A stretch of DNA of 53,976 nt from Flavobacteriales bacterium MED-G22 (GCA_002457295.1 NTKF01000003.1:1-53976); one strand, 5' to 3'; shown: positions 27,008 through 36,356, counted from the first letter of the stretch. Made by a program: numbers and translations. Notes: generated by a model not told the origin, from the letters alone.

Positions 27008-28324
27008 ATGAATAAGGTATTTTACTGGTCATTAGTTGCCGCATTGGCTGGTTTTTTATTTGGTTTTGACACAGTTGTTATTTCTGGAGCAGACAAAAAA
27101 TTGCAAGCACTTTGGAACTCTTCAGATGTATTTCATGGTAGCTTTGTTATGGCAATGGCCCTTTGGGGCACTGTTGTCGGGGCTCTTTTTGGTAGTATTC
27201 CTACCCATAGGTTAGGAAGAAAAAAGACGTTATGGATCATTGGAATTTTTTATTCTGTGTCTGCAATAGGATCATCCCTAGCATTTGACCCCTATATTTT
27301 TTCAACGTTTCGTTTTTTAGGTGGTTTAGGCGTAGGAGTTTCTACCATCGCAGCTCCGGCCTATATTTCTGAAATTGCTCCACCCCAAAAAAGGGGTAAA
27401 CTGGTTGGGCTTTATCAATTCAACATTGTTTTTGGAATTTTAATGGCTTTCCTTTCTAATTTTTTATTGAGCGATATTGGGGACAATGCATGGCGATGGA
27501 TGTTAGGTGTGGAGGCTTTTCCAGCTTTAATTTTTACAGCTTTGGTGAGTAGTATTCCTAAAAGCCCTCGTTGGTTGCTTATGAATGGGAAAGAATCAGA
27601 GGCAAAAAAAGTGCTCCAAAAAATGGATTTGGATGATGCTGAAACTGATATATTGAATAAAACAGCTATTAATCCACCTTCGAATTCAAGGGTTGAATTA
27701 TTTTCACTTAAATACCGTTTCCCCATGTGGCTCACCTTTTTTATAGCTTTTTTCAACCAATTTTCAGGAATCAATGCCTTTCTATATTATGCCCCAAGAA
27801 TTTTTGAAGAAGGTGGGTTGGGAGAAAATACAGCCTTATTGAGCAGTGTAGGAATCGGTATCATTAATTTAATTTTCACCTTGATTGGAATCAATCTGAT
27901 TGATCGCTTAGGAAGAAGGCAACTGATGTATTATGGTTCTTTTGGCTATATAGTTTCCCTTTCTCTGGTAGGTTGCGCCTTCTTTTTCGCATGGGAGGGG
28001 GTATTAATTCCAATTTTTTTATTTTTATTTATAGCCTCTCACGCCATTGGACAAGGGGCAGTTATTTGGGTCTTTATCTCAGAAATTTATCCTAATCATT
28101 TACGCAATACAGGACAAGCTTTTGGTTCTTCTATTCACTGGATTCTAGCAGCTGCTATTCCATCTTTTGTTCCGTTTCTATTTGCCAGTATTGGAGCGGG
28201 AACAGTCTTTATGATTTTTGCCGGTATGATGGTTTTCCAATTATTGTTTGTTCATTTTATTATGCCAGAAACCAAAGGAATTTCTCTTGAACAACTTAGT
28301 GAAAAGCTAAGTTCAAAAACATGA
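27008..28324 (+). CDS. MFS sugar transporter (sugar porter family)
   Basis: A 438-residue membrane protein with 12 predicted helices. Sugar porter signatures are present: FGFDTVVISGA in helix 1, RLGRKK after helix 2, AAPAYISEIAPPQKRGKL after helix 4, NQFSGINAFLYYAPRIF in helix 7, DRLGRR after helix 8 and PETKG at the C-terminus. It imports hexoses or short sugars by proton coupling across the inner membrane. The GH32 gene starts inside its stop codon (ATGA overlap), so fructose or a short fructan or sucrose product is the likely cargo; substrate inferred. Confidence 0.92.
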   Translation: MNKVFYWSLVAALAGFLFGFDTVVISGADKKLQALWNSSDVFHGSFVMAMALWGTVVGALFGSIPTHRLGRKKTLWIIGIFYSVSAIGSSLAFDPYIFSTFRFLGGLGVGVSTIAAPAYISEIAPPQKRGKLVGLYQFNIVFGILMAFLSNFLLSDIGDNAWRWMLGVEAFPALIFTALVSSIPKSPRWLLMNGKESEAKKVLQKMDLDDAETDILNKTAINPPSNSRVELFSLKYRFPMWLTFFIAFFNQFSGINAFLYYAPRIFEEGGLGENTALLSSVGIGIINLIFTLIGINLIDRLGRRQLMYYGSFGYIVSLSLVGCAFFFAWEGVLIPIFLFLFIASHAIGQGAVIWVFISEIYPNHLRNTGQAFGSSIHWILAAAIPSFVPFLFASIGAGTVFMIFAGMMVFQLLFVHFIMPETKGISLEQLSEKLSSKT

Positions 28325-29883
28325 TATATAAAACTAAAAAATTTAAGATCAATTTATTAATAGGTTTGCTAATGACACAAATTATTGGTTGCGAAGAGGA
28401 TTCTTCAGCGTTATTAAATGAAGAACAATTATATCGCCCTAATTTACATTTTACACCCAACGAAAATTGGATGAATGATCCTAATGGAATGTTTTATTAC
28501 AAGGATAAATTTCACTTGTTTTTTCAACACAATCCTAATGATAATGTATGGGGTCCTATGCATTGGGGGCATGCCACCAGCAAAGATGGAATATCGTGGC
28601 AAGAGCATGACATTGCACTCTACCCAGATAAAAATGGTACGATTTATTCAGGATCAGCTGTGGTAGATCATGAAAATACTTCTGGCTTTGGCTCAAAAGA
28701 AAACCCTCCTATAGTGGCAATATTTACAAATCATAGCCATAAAAAACAAGATGCAGGCCAAAACGATTACGAAACACAAGGGATTGCCTACTCATTGGAT
28801 GAGGGAATGACATGGACTAAATATGAAAACAATCCTGTGATTGAAAACCCAGGCACTAAAGACTTTAGAGACCCTAAAGTCTTTTGGCATAACGAGCAAG
28901 AAAAATGGATATTGGTTTTGGCCGTTGGACAAGAAGTCCAATTTTTTGCATCTTCTAACCTAAAGCAATGGCAAAAACTTTCTTCTTTTGGAGAAGGAAT
29001 TGGAAATCATAAAGGGGTTTGGGAGTGCCCAGATCTTTTTCAGCTACCAGTGCAAGGAATGCAACACAAGAAATGGGTCTTGTTGGTGAGCATCAATCCA
29101 GGTGGTCCAAATGGGGGTAGTGCCACTCAATATTTTATTGGGGATTTTGATGGAGATAGGTTTATTATTGACCCAGCCTTTGCTGATCGGATGAACAATG
29201 AGCATTCTTTTTGGATAGATTTTGGAAGAGATAATTATGCCGGAGTGACCTATAATAATATTGAAACAGAAAAAGGGGAACGTCTACTTCAAGGATGGAT
29301 GTCTAATTGGCAATATGCATCTAAAGTACCTACATCTTCTTGGCGAAGTGCAATGACCTTGATAAGGAAGATAAGTTTAGTTCCAGACAATGGAAGTTAT
29401 AACCTTGTTACGTCGCCCTATATTCCATCCAAAAAGACCTCCAAAAAAACAATTCAAAATCAAAAAATAACCAACACTTCAACAACACTAATTAGTGATA
29501 AAGAAGTGCCCTTATCAGCAACTCAAATCAACATTGAATGGGAAGGAGTGGATTTTGAATTCCTGTTATCTAATGCACTTGAAAATAAACTTAAAATAGG
29601 GTTTCATAAAGCAGAAAACACCTTCTATATTGATCGTAGAGAAGCGGGTAAAACAGATTTTTCAAAGAAGTTTGCCACCACTCCCTCAGTGGCTCCTAGA
29701 AAAGTGAAAACCTCAGAGATAAATCTGACTATGATTTTGGATAAAACGTCAGTTGAACTTTTTTACGATAATGGGTTAAGCGTTATTACAGAAATTTTCT
29801 TTTTAGAAGCACCTTTTGAAGAGTTCAGCATTGTTGGTGATGGAATTCTAAAACAAATGGAGGCGTATTCATTAAAAGAATAA
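28321..29883 (+). CDS. Glycoside hydrolase family 32 (fructan/sucrose hydrolase) lipoprotein
   Basis: A 520-residue protein with lipobox IIGC (C24), so membrane anchored. The three GH32 acidic residues are plain: nucleophile D53 in WMNDPNG, D184 in FRDPK (transition-state stabiliser) and E235 in WECPD (acid/base). A C-terminal beta-sandwich follows. The family cleaves beta-fructosides such as levan, inulin or sucrose. Its ATG overlaps the porter's stop (ATGA). No fructokinase is in the window. The fructan type is not decided by sequence alone. Confidence 0.95.
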   Translation: MIYKTKKFKINLLIGLLMTQIIGCEEDSSALLNEEQLYRPNLHFTPNENWMNDPNGMFYYKDKFHLFFQHNPNDNVWGPMHWGHATSKDGISWQEHDIALYPDKNGTIYSGSAVVDHENTSGFGSKENPPIVAIFTNHSHKKQDAGQNDYETQGIAYSLDEGMTWTKYENNPVIENPGTKDFRDPKVFWHNEQEKWILVLAVGQEVQFFASSNLKQWQKLSSFGEGIGNHKGVWECPDLFQLPVQGMQHKKWVLLVSINPGGPNGGSATQYFIGDFDGDRFIIDPAFADRMNNEHSFWIDFGRDNYAGVTYNNIETEKGERLLQGWMSNWQYASKVPTSSWRSAMTLIRKISLVPDNGSYNLVTSPYIPSKKTSKKTIQNQKITNTSTTLISDKEVPLSATQINIEWEGVDFEFLLSNALENKLKIGFHKAENTFYIDRREAGKTDFSKKFATTPSVAPRKVKTSEINLTMILDKTSVELFYDNGLSVITEIFFLEAPFEEFSIVGDGILKQMEAYSLKE

Positions 29884-29894
29884 CCATTGTTTAG

Positions 29895-30701
29895 TTAATA
29901 CAAAACAGGGTTTAGTGGAGAGTCTATGATTTCTCCTATCGTTGCTCCAGGGCACCATGTGTCCCAATCGTTTTTCTGGCCATCATTTTCAGGAGCCTTC
30001 AAATGCATATTTTTATCCATATAAATTACCGTCATTACTTTCCTAGTGCTGTTGGTCTTGTTGGCTCCAGCACGATGAAATACCCATCCTGAATGAAAAC
30101 TCACCTCACCAATATCAAAGGGTTCTACAACTGTCTTGAAATCAGAAACACGAAGTTTTTTATTCAAAAAAGATTCACTTTCATCGCTAATGGCCAAGTC
30201 GCGTCCTTCAACAATTTGGTGGCTTCCTGCGCTAAATTCAAGCGGGCCCATGTCCAAGGGGGTACCTTGCAGTGGTATCCAAGCAGTGATCGTTTTATCA
30301 GAATCCAAAGGCCAATAATATTGATCTGCATGCCAGGGGGTAATGCCACCCTGTGCTTCTTTAAATAAGGCTTGATCATGATACATTCGAACCCCTTCAA
30401 CTTCCATTAAACCGGCAGCAATCTTAGCCAATCGTTTGCTAAAACAGAGCGATTTTACAGCATCAGATTCTCTCCACAAATTGAAAAGCTGCAAGAAAGC
30501 TTTGCCATAAGTATCCCTTTTTTCAAGGGGAACTTCTTGTGTGTTTAAATGATCAACAACTTCTGAAATGATTGAATTGAAATGATCAATGAGTTCAGAA
30601 GAAAAAACATTTTTGAGTTTAATAAACCGATACTTTTTAAAAAAATTGATTTGTTCTTGAGTCAATGAATAGGGCTGGTTTAATAATTCAAACATAGACA
30701 T
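29895..30701 (-). CDS. PhyH-family Fe(II)/2-oxoglutarate dioxygenase
   Basis: A 268-residue protein of the phytanoyl-CoA dioxygenase family. The iron facial triad is visible: HAD (H124, D126 in TPWHADQYYW) and distal H209 in FHRAGAN; R220 in the KTNSTRKVM segment would bind 2-oxoglutarate. GPLEFSAGSHQ is the usual strand before the second half. No signal peptide is seen. It lies one base downstream of the unknown secreted protein gene at 30703-31281 and is convergent with the GH32 gene. Family members hydroxylate diverse small molecules; the substrate is unknown. Confidence 0.88.
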   Translation of the reverse strand: MSMFELLNQPYSLTQEQINFFKKYRFIKLKNVFSSELIDHFNSIISEVVDHLNTQEVPLEKRDTYGKAFLQLFNLWRESDAVKSLCFSKRLAKIAAGLMEVEGVRMYHDQALFKEAQGGITPWHADQYYWPLDSDKTITAWIPLQGTPLDMGPLEFSAGSHQIVEGRDLAISDESESFLNKKLRVSDFKTVVEPFDIGEVSFHSGWVFHRAGANKTNSTRKVMTVIYMDKNMHLKAPENDGQKNDWDTWCPGATIGEIIDSPLNPVLY

Positions 30702-30702
30702 A

Positions 30703-31281
30703 TTATTTACATAGGTTTTCTGTCACTAATTGGAGTCGCGAAAAGACTTGTGGATCTGTGACAATATAGTTTTTAATAAAATTTTGTTTTTGATTTGTTT
30801 TCCTCAAACGTTCTAAATCATGCCCATAAATTATTAAAAATTGAACATCTCTATAATTTTCTTTACAAGTTGCTACTACCTCAATTTCTAATTCTGCTAC
30901 CACGGGGACAAAAAGAGCCACTTGAATAATCCTCTTTTCTAATCTTTCATAATCATACCCAGATTTGTTGACATAGAAATCACTGCCTTCTGAAACCAAC
31001 CGCCCTGAGTTTTGTTCATTAGCTTCAAGGGCCACACGCTTGACATATGAATTTTTGTCATCTTTAAAATAGCCACGCCCTTTTTTTATAGTCAGCCAAC
31101 TAGGATTGGCTAATTTTTCTAATTTTTTTTGCCTTCGAAGTTCCTTTTTAGATTGACCAGAAAGCAGAGATGGATTGATCAAGAAAACACAAAAAGAGAG
31201 GATTAGAACAATTACGGAATACCTAGTTTGAAAGGGCAAGGAGAAGATTGAACAATTATAAGAATAGGGTGTGGTGGACAT
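30703..31281 (-). CDS. Secreted or membrane-anchored protein of unknown function
   Basis: A 192-residue protein. A hydrophobic stretch (SVIVLILSFCVFLINPSLL, residues 22-40) follows a short polar N-terminus and ends at SGQ, so it is exported or anchored. A Lys/Arg-rich segment (KKELRRQKKLEKL) follows, and then a region predicted to be alpha/beta. I recognise no domain. It is one base upstream of the PhyH dioxygenase gene, so the two are probably co-transcribed. The gap to the divergent TrpB-like gene is 46 bases. Confidence 0.6.
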   Translation of the reverse strand: MSTTPYSYNCSIFSLPFQTRYSVIVLILSFCVFLINPSLLSGQSKKELRRQKKLEKLANPSWLTIKKGRGYFKDDKNSYVKRVALEANEQNSGRLVSEGSDFYVNKSGYDYERLEKRIIQVALFVPVVAELEIEVVATCKENYRDVQFLIIYGHDLERLRKTNQKQNFIKNYIVTDPQVFSRLQLVTENLCK

Positions 31282-31327
31282 AGTGTAATTTTTATTAAAT
31301 TTAAGGGAAACAAAACGACTATATCAA

Positions 31328-32689
31328 ATGGAACGCAAAATTATTTTAGGTGAAAAAGAAATCCCAGATAAATGGTATAATATTACAGCCGATATGCCAA
31401 ATAAACCCTTGCCCCCGCTGCATCCGGGGACTAGGGAACCAATAGGACCAGATGCTTTAGCACCCCTGTTTCCAATGGAACTAATCAAGCAAGAGGTAAG
31501 TACCGAAAAATGGATTGATATACCAGATGAGGTGAGAAATATTTATAGCATGTGGCGGCCTACACCCTTATATCGCGCAACAAATCTCGAAAAAGCCCTT
31601 GACACACCAGCTAAAATTTACTATAAATACGAAGGAGTTAGTCCTACAGGATCACACAAGCCCAATACAGCAGTTGCCCAAGCTTATTATAATAAGCAAG
31701 AGGGTGTCAAAAAAATAACCACAGAAACAGGGGCTGGGCAATGGGGAAGCGCATTGAGTTTTGCCTGCCAACATTTTGGCATTGAATGTGAAGTTTTTAT
31801 GGTAAAATTATCTTTTGACCATAAACCCTATCGCAAAGTAATGATGAATACGTGGGGGGCCACAGTGCACCCCTCACCATCAAACACCACTGAAATAGGC
31901 AGAAAAATAGTAGCAGAAAATCCAGACACTACGGGCTCATTAGGAATTGCTATTTCTGAAGCGGTTGAACGAGCAGCCACAAATGAGGACACCAAATATG
32001 CTTTAGGCAGTGTGCTTAATCATGTCAAACTTCATCAAACTATTATTGGTCAAGAGGCTTTATTGCAGATGGAAAAAGCAGGAGATCTTCCAGATATTGT
32101 GATAGCCCCTTTTGGTGGAGGATCAAATTTTTCTGGATTGGCTTTCCCTTTTTTACGATTAAATTTTGAAGAAGGAAAATCGATCAGATGTATTGCAAGC
32201 GAACCCTCTTCTTGCCCTAAATTGACCAGAGGAGTTTTTCGATATGATTTTGGTGATGTAGCAGGCATGACACCTTTGCTACCAATGTATACCTTAGGGC
32301 ATGATTTTGTTCCTGCGCCTATACATGCCGGAGGGTTACGTTACCATGGGGCAGGAGTTATCGTTAGCCAGTTACTTAAAGATAAGCTAATCGAAGCCCG
32401 GTCTCATGACAACGTGGAGGTCTTTTCTGCTGGAGTTACTTTTGCCAAAGCGGAAGGCATCATCCCTGCCCCAGAAGCCACTCATGGTATTGCAACTGCT
32501 ATTGCCGAAGCAGAACAATGTAAAAAAGAAGGAATCTCAAAAACCATTTTGATCAACCTTTGCGGTCATGGCAATTTCGACATGAAAGCCTATCAAGACT
32601 ATTTTGCGGGCAATATCATTAAACATGAATTGTCGGATGCAGAAATAAAAGCATCACTAGCAAAACTAGAGACTCCACTCATAGAATAA
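31328..32689 (+). CDS. TrpB-like pyridoxal-phosphate enzyme (TrpB2 type)
   Basis: A 453-residue protein of the tryptophan synthase beta-chain fold, of the longer TrpB2 type. The PLP lysine is K111 in [20 protein letters not shown] is the substrate loop, and FGGGSNFSG binds the PLP phosphate. A stand-alone TrpB2 in bacteria usually makes tryptophan from indole and serine without TrpA. No other trp gene is here, so it could be a tryptophan salvage enzyme. It is separated from the molybdenum cofactor genes by a strong terminator. Confidence 0.9.
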   Translation: MERKIILGEKEIPDKWYNITADMPNKPLPPLHPGTREPIGPDALAPLFPMELIKQEVSTEKWIDIPDEVRNIYSMWRPTPLYRATNLEKALDTPAKIYYKYEGVSPTGSHKPNTAVAQAYYNKQEGVKKITTETGAGQWGSALSFACQHFGIECEVFMVKLSFDHKPYRKVMMNTWGATVHPSPSNTTEIGRKIVAENPDTTGSLGIAISEAVERAATNEDTKYALGSVLNHVKLHQTIIGQEALLQMEKAGDLPDIVIAPFGGGSNFSGLAFPFLRLNFEEGKSIRCIASEPSSCPKLTRGVFRYDFGDVAGMTPLLPMYTLGHDFVPAPIHAGGLRYHGAGVIVSQLLKDKLIEARSHDNVEVFSAGVTFAKAEGIIPAPEATHGIATAIAEAEQCKKEGISKTILINLCGHGNFDMKAYQDYFAGNIIKHELSDAEIKASLAKLETPLIE

Positions 32690-32723
32690 ACGAACAAAAG
32701 ATAGGTTTAAATCTAAAGAATAT

Positions 32724-32751
32724 TCCCTTCTTTTTTGAAGGGATTTTTTTT
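32724..32751 (+). terminator. Intrinsic terminator after the TrpB-like gene
   Basis: TCCCTTC (32724-32730) pairs with GAAGGGA (32737-32743) around a T6 loop, followed by eight T. This is a strong stem with a T-run, 34 bases after the stop. Confidence 0.9.
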
Positions 32752-32759
32752 GTTTACGT

Positions 32760-32767
32760 TATATTTG
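32760..32767 (+). promoter_or_regulatory. Bacteroidota-type promoter of the molybdenum cofactor operon
   Basis: TATATTTG (32760-32767) is a perfect TAnnTTTG. A TTTG at 32734-32737, inside the terminator stem-loop, lies 22 bases upstream as a candidate -33 element. The moeA ATG follows at 32787. Confidence 0.65.
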
Positions 32768-32786
32768 AATAAACATAACGCTTCTA

Positions 32787-33974
32787 ATGATTACTGTTGA
32801 AAAGGCTTTATCCGAAATAAAAAAGCATAGCAACCTGCAACACAAACGTGTCCAAAGTGTACCCCTAAATGAGGCACTCGGTGCTGTTTTGGCAGACACC
32901 ATTTATGCTCCAATTCCACTACCCTCTTTCAGACAATCTGCAATGGATGGTTATGCAATCCGATGCCATGATAAAAAGACCTATAAAGTGGTTGGTGAAA
33001 TTAAAGCAGGAGATCCGTTTGAATTTGAACTAAACCCAGGAGAAGCGCTTAGAATATTTACAGGTGCTGGCGTTCCAGACTCTGCCAATGCAATTGTAAT
33101 TCAGGAATTAGTTGATCGAGATCATGAAACAATATCCGCCCAAAAAGCTCCTACCATGGGTCAACATATTAGAAAAACTGGAGAACAGATAAAGAAAGAT
33201 GATATTGTGTTTGAACAAGGTACTCAGCTGAATCCACCCGCTTTGGGAATCTTACAATCATTAGGGTTCACTAAAGTGAAGATTCTTCTGCCTCCAAAAG
33301 TAGCTGTTATAATTACGGGTAATGAATTGGAGAAAACAGGTAAACCCCTCCAGAAAGGAAAAATTTATGAAAGTAATAGCCTAGTGTTAAAAACAGTCCT
33401 CCAACAAATGGGTATTATAAATGGTATTGTAGAACAAGTTGAAGATGATTTGAAAGCCACTCAAAACGCTATTGAAAAAGCCCTTAATCAGTCCCATTTA
33501 GTCTTGATTTCAGGAGGTATATCTGTAGGAGATTTTGACTTTGTGGGCCAAGCCCTAGAACAAATAGGAGTAGAAAAGCTTTTTTATAAAGTAAAACAAA
33601 AACCTGGGAAGCCATTGTTTTTTGGGAAACACAAACAAACCTTGCTCTTTGCACTTCCGGGCAATCCAGCTTCAACTCTCAACTGTTTTTATGTTTTTGT
33701 TTATCCCTTATTACAAGCCCTAATGGGGAGATCGTTTAATGGACTATTGCGTATTAAATATCCCCTAGCAGATGATTTTGAAAATACAACCGATCGAGCT
33801 TTGTTTCTAAAAGCTAAAATCCAAAATGACGTTGTTACACCACTCACAGGACAAGCTTCTTCTATGATAAAAGCCTTTGCCATGGCCAATGCCTTAGTGT
33901 ATATACCACTCTCAAAAAAGAAATTTAAAAAAGGAGAAAAGGTTGAAACCTTAATATTGCCCCATGGAAATTGA
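32787..33974 (+). CDS. moeA: Molybdopterin molybdotransferase MoeA
   Basis: A 395-residue protein, first gene of the molybdenum cofactor operon. MoeA landmarks are LPSFRQSAMDGYAI, GAGVPDSANAIV, VIITGNELE, LISGGISVGDFD (Mg/MPT site), KVKQKPGKPLFFG and LFALPGNPAS. It inserts molybdenum into adenylated molybdopterin. Full family length (about 400). The ModE-like gene starts inside its last codons (11-base overlap), so the two are translationally linked. Confidence 0.95.
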   Translation: MITVEKALSEIKKHSNLQHKRVQSVPLNEALGAVLADTIYAPIPLPSFRQSAMDGYAIRCHDKKTYKVVGEIKAGDPFEFELNPGEALRIFTGAGVPDSANAIVIQELVDRDHETISAQKAPTMGQHIRKTGEQIKKDDIVFEQGTQLNPPALGILQSLGFTKVKILLPPKVAVIITGNELEKTGKPLQKGKIYESNSLVLKTVLQQMGIINGIVEQVEDDLKATQNAIEKALNQSHLVLISGGISVGDFDFVGQALEQIGVEKLFYKVKQKPGKPLFFGKHKQTLLFALPGNPASTLNCFYVFVYPLLQALMGRSFNGLLRIKYPLADDFENTTDRALFLKAKIQNDVVTPLTGQASSMIKAFAMANALVYIPLSKKKFKKGEKVETLILPHGN

Positions 33975-34308
33975 AATCAAACATAAAATTTGGATAGAAT
34001 CTAACGGTGAATTATTAATGGGAAGAGGACATGCCGAACTGTTGCAGGCTTTACTCTCCGATCCTTCTCTCACACAGGCAGCAAAAAAGGTAAAAATTTC
34101 CTATTCTAAAGCATGGAAATTAATGAAATTGCTCAATGAAAAGGCAGAAAAACCTGCGGTGGTCATGGCTCCTGGAGGTAAACAAGGAGGAAAAACAACC
34201 GTTACTCCTTTTGGCCATAAACTACTAAACCACTACTGGGAAACCCATCAAAAATACCTCACTTTTTTAACAGAAGAAGTAAACCAAAGCCATCCTACCG
34301 ATGATTGA
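33964..34308 (+). CDS. Winged helix-turn-helix protein, ModE N-terminal domain type (no molybdate-binding domain)
   Basis: A 114-residue DNA-binding protein. GHAELLQALLSDPSLTQAAKKVKISYSKAW is rendered here only in parts: the helix-turn-helix lies at about residues 20-55 with LTQAAKKVKISYSKAWKL, and APGGKQGGKTTVTPFG forms the wing, all as in the ModE DNA-binding domain. The C-terminal MOP domains that sense molybdate in classical ModE are missing. It overlaps moeA by 11 bases and the TSUP gene by eight. It is the only transcription factor I find in the window and may control the cofactor operon; how it would sense molybdate is unclear. Confidence 0.82.
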   Translation: MEIEIKHKIWIESNGELLMGRGHAELLQALLSDPSLTQAAKKVKISYSKAWKLMKLLNEKAEKPAVVMAPGGKQGGKTTVTPFGHKLLNHYWETHQKYLTFLTEEVNQSHPTDD

Positions 34309-35041
34309 AGGAACATCCTTGTTGTTTTTTATACTCCTTCTTCCAGGGGTAGCTTTTTTATATGCTAGTGTGGGGCATGGTGGAGCAAGTGGTTACTTAG
34401 CGCTTATGGCTTTGTTTTCTTTTACTCCTACTTTAATGAAACCAACAGCCTTGTTGCTTAATCTTTTTGTGGCAGGAGTTGCTTTTTATCAATTCTATAA
34501 AGCCAACCATTTTAAAAGCAACCTATTCTTTCCTTTTGTCTTAACATCAATACCAGCCGCTTTTTTTGGGGGTATGGTTACAATTAATACCGTTGTCTAC
34601 AAACAAATTTTAGGTTTGCTGCTCATCATAGCTCTGATAAGAATGGTTTGGCCTTTGGAAAATCAGAAAGTAGAATTTAGACCAATAAATAAAATTTTAG
34701 CAGCCTCATTAGGGTTATTGATAGGGTTGTTTTCTGGAATGATTGGTATTGGAGGCGGAATTATATTGACCCCTCTGATTCTCCTTTTTCGTTGGGGAAA
34801 TGTTAAAACTGCTGCGGCTGTTTCAGCACTTTTCATTTGGGTCAACTCTGCTGCTGGGATGTTGGGCCAACTCAGCACAGGAGTGAGCCTTGAAGCTTAT
34901 TCATGGCTTTTTGTTGTTGTAGCTTTTGGAGGAGGCTTATTAGGAAGTTACTTTGGAAGCCAGAAATGGTCACCAAAACGAGTAGAATATCTCCTTTCAG
35001 GCGTTTTGTTATTGGCTTCTGTTAAACTTATATTCTTGTAA
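34301..35041 (+). CDS. TSUP (TauE/SafE) family anion transporter
   Basis: A 246-residue membrane protein with about eight hydrophobic segments. The twin conserved TSUP blocks are seen: VGHGGASGYLALMALF near the N-terminus and GLFSGMIGIGGGIILTPLIL in the middle. The family moves sulfite, sulfonates or other oxyanions. The gene is embedded in the molybdenum cofactor operon, overlapping the ModE-like gene and three bases before moaD. Relatives have been linked to sulfite efflux; here molybdate, sulfite or thiosulfate are all possible. Confidence 0.85.
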   Translation: MIEGTSLLFFILLLPGVAFLYASVGHGGASGYLALMALFSFTPTLMKPTALLLNLFVAGVAFYQFYKANHFKSNLFFPFVLTSIPAAFFGGMVTINTVVYKQILGLLLIIALIRMVWPLENQKVEFRPINKILAASLGLLIGLFSGMIGIGGGIILTPLILLFRWGNVKTAAAVSALFIWVNSAAGMLGQLSTGVSLEAYSWLFVVVAFGGGLLGSYFGSQKWSPKRVEYLLSGVLLLASVKLIFL

Positions 35042-35044
35042 GAT

Positions 35045-35278
35045 ATGGAAATAAAAATGCGTTATTTTGGTCTTTTAGCCGAAACTCTTCAAAAAGAAGA
35101 AGAAATAATCACTACTCAAGCAAAAAACATAGGTGATTTAAAGAACGAATTGCTTAAACGCTATCCAACTTTAGAAAATAAAACATTTGTGTTAGCACAA
35201 CAAAATTCAATTAAAGCAGAAGAGGAAAAATTGCTGGAACAAGAAGTGGCTCTTTTTCCCCCTTTTTCTGGAGGATGA
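35045..35278 (+). CDS. moaD: Molybdopterin synthase sulfur-carrier subunit MoaD
   Basis: A 77-residue ubiquitin-like protein ending in FPPFSGG, the C-terminal diglycine that MoeB activates and that carries the thiocarboxylate. MRYFGLLAE at the N-terminus is typical of MoaD. It is four bases upstream of moeB in the same transcript. Confidence 0.93.
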   Translation: MEIKMRYFGLLAETLQKEEEIITTQAKNIGDLKNELLKRYPTLENKTFVLAQQNSIKAEEEKLLEQEVALFPPFSGG

Positions 35279-35282
35279 CACT

Positions 35283-36356
35283 ATGGAAGACAGGTATACT
35301 AGACAAATTCGATTGAATGAGGTAGGAAAAGCTGGCCAAAAAAAGTTAACTGAAGCTAAAGTTTTAGTAGTAGGTGCTGGTGGATTAGGTTGTCCTGCAT
35401 TACAATACCTTGCTGCTGCTGGAGTAGGCACTCTTGGCATCGTTGATTTTGATTTAGTTACATTGACTAATTTGCATCGGCAAATAGTATTTGAACAAAG
35501 TGATGTGGGGAGAAATAAGGCAGAAGCTGCGAAAGAAAAGTTAGAAAGATTAAATTCAAAAATCAATATCAATGCCTACACCACTTCATTTCAACTATCA
35601 AATGGGCGAGAACTTTTGCAATCGTATGACCTTGTTTTGGATGCTACAGATAATTTTGCATCACGCTATTGCATCAATGACTTTTGTGTGATACTGGATA
35701 AACCAATGGTCTATGCAGCTTTATATAAATTTCAAGGGCAGGTGGCAGTTTTTAATTATAAGGGGGGTCCAACCTACAGGTGCCTATTTCCAACTCCACC
35801 AAAGCCAGATGAAGTACCTAATTGTGAAATGACAGGGGTACTAGGCGTAGTACCTGGGTTACTTGGGGTTTTGCAAGCCACAGAAGTTTTGAAAATCATT
35901 CTAAATTTAAAAACCGTTTTGTCAGGAAAACTATTGTGCTACGACTTGTTAAGTCACGAAACAAAACAAATTGAAATAAAACCAAACCGAGCTGCCATAG
36001 CCACACTCAAAGAAAAAAACAGTCCTAAAGAGGAATTGCAACTGGATTGCAATGATTCTTTGCAAATAGATTTGTTTTCTGTTCAAGACCAATCCAATAT
36101 TGTTTGGGTTGATGTGAGAGAAAAAGGGGAATTACCCCTAGTAAGCCTTAACAATCAAATTCATCTTCCTCAATCAAAATGGGAAAAAGAATGGGAATTA
36201 TTAAAAAACGAAGAAACTAAAATAGTTTTTTGTCAGTCAGGACAACGCAGTAAAAAAGCCACTGCTCTATTTAGAAGAAAAGGAATTTTAAATTGCTATT
36301 CTCTTTCTGTAGGGGCAACAACTTTACAAACATGGAATCAAAAAGTAAAAAAATGA
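35283..36356 (+). CDS. moeB: Molybdopterin-synthase adenylyltransferase MoeB with C-terminal rhodanese domain
   Basis: A 357-residue fusion. Residues 1-250 are an E1-like ThiF/MoeB domain: GAGGLGC (31-37) binds ATP, DFDLVTLTNLHRQ follows, and C181 in NCEMTGVLG is in the position of the catalytic Cys. Residues ~255-357 are a rhodanese domain with active Cys C317 in VFCQSGQRS, supplying sulfur. The protein adenylates the MoaD C-terminus and supports its thiocarboxylation. It overlaps moaE by the ATGA tetranucleotide. Confidence 0.93.
   Translation: MEDRYTRQIRLNEVGKAGQKKLTEAKVLVVGAGGLGCPALQYLAAAGVGTLGIVDFDLVTLTNLHRQIVFEQSDVGRNKAEAAKEKLERLNSKININAYTTSFQLSNGRELLQSYDLVLDATDNFASRYCINDFCVILDKPMVYAALYKFQGQVAVFNYKGGPTYRCLFPTPPKPDEVPNCEMTGVLGVVPGLLGVLQATEVLKIILNLKTVLSGKLLCYDLLSHETKQIEIKPNRAAIATLKEKNSPKEELQLDCNDSLQIDLFSVQDQSNIVWVDVREKGELPLVSLNNQIHLPQSKWEKEWELLKNEETKIVFCQSGQRSKKATALFRRKGILNCYSLSVGATTLQTWNQKVKK

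Noticed and set aside
29895..30701. Ectoine hydroxylase
   Set aside because: It is also a PhyH-family enzyme, but no ectABC genes are present and the substrate cannot be assigned.
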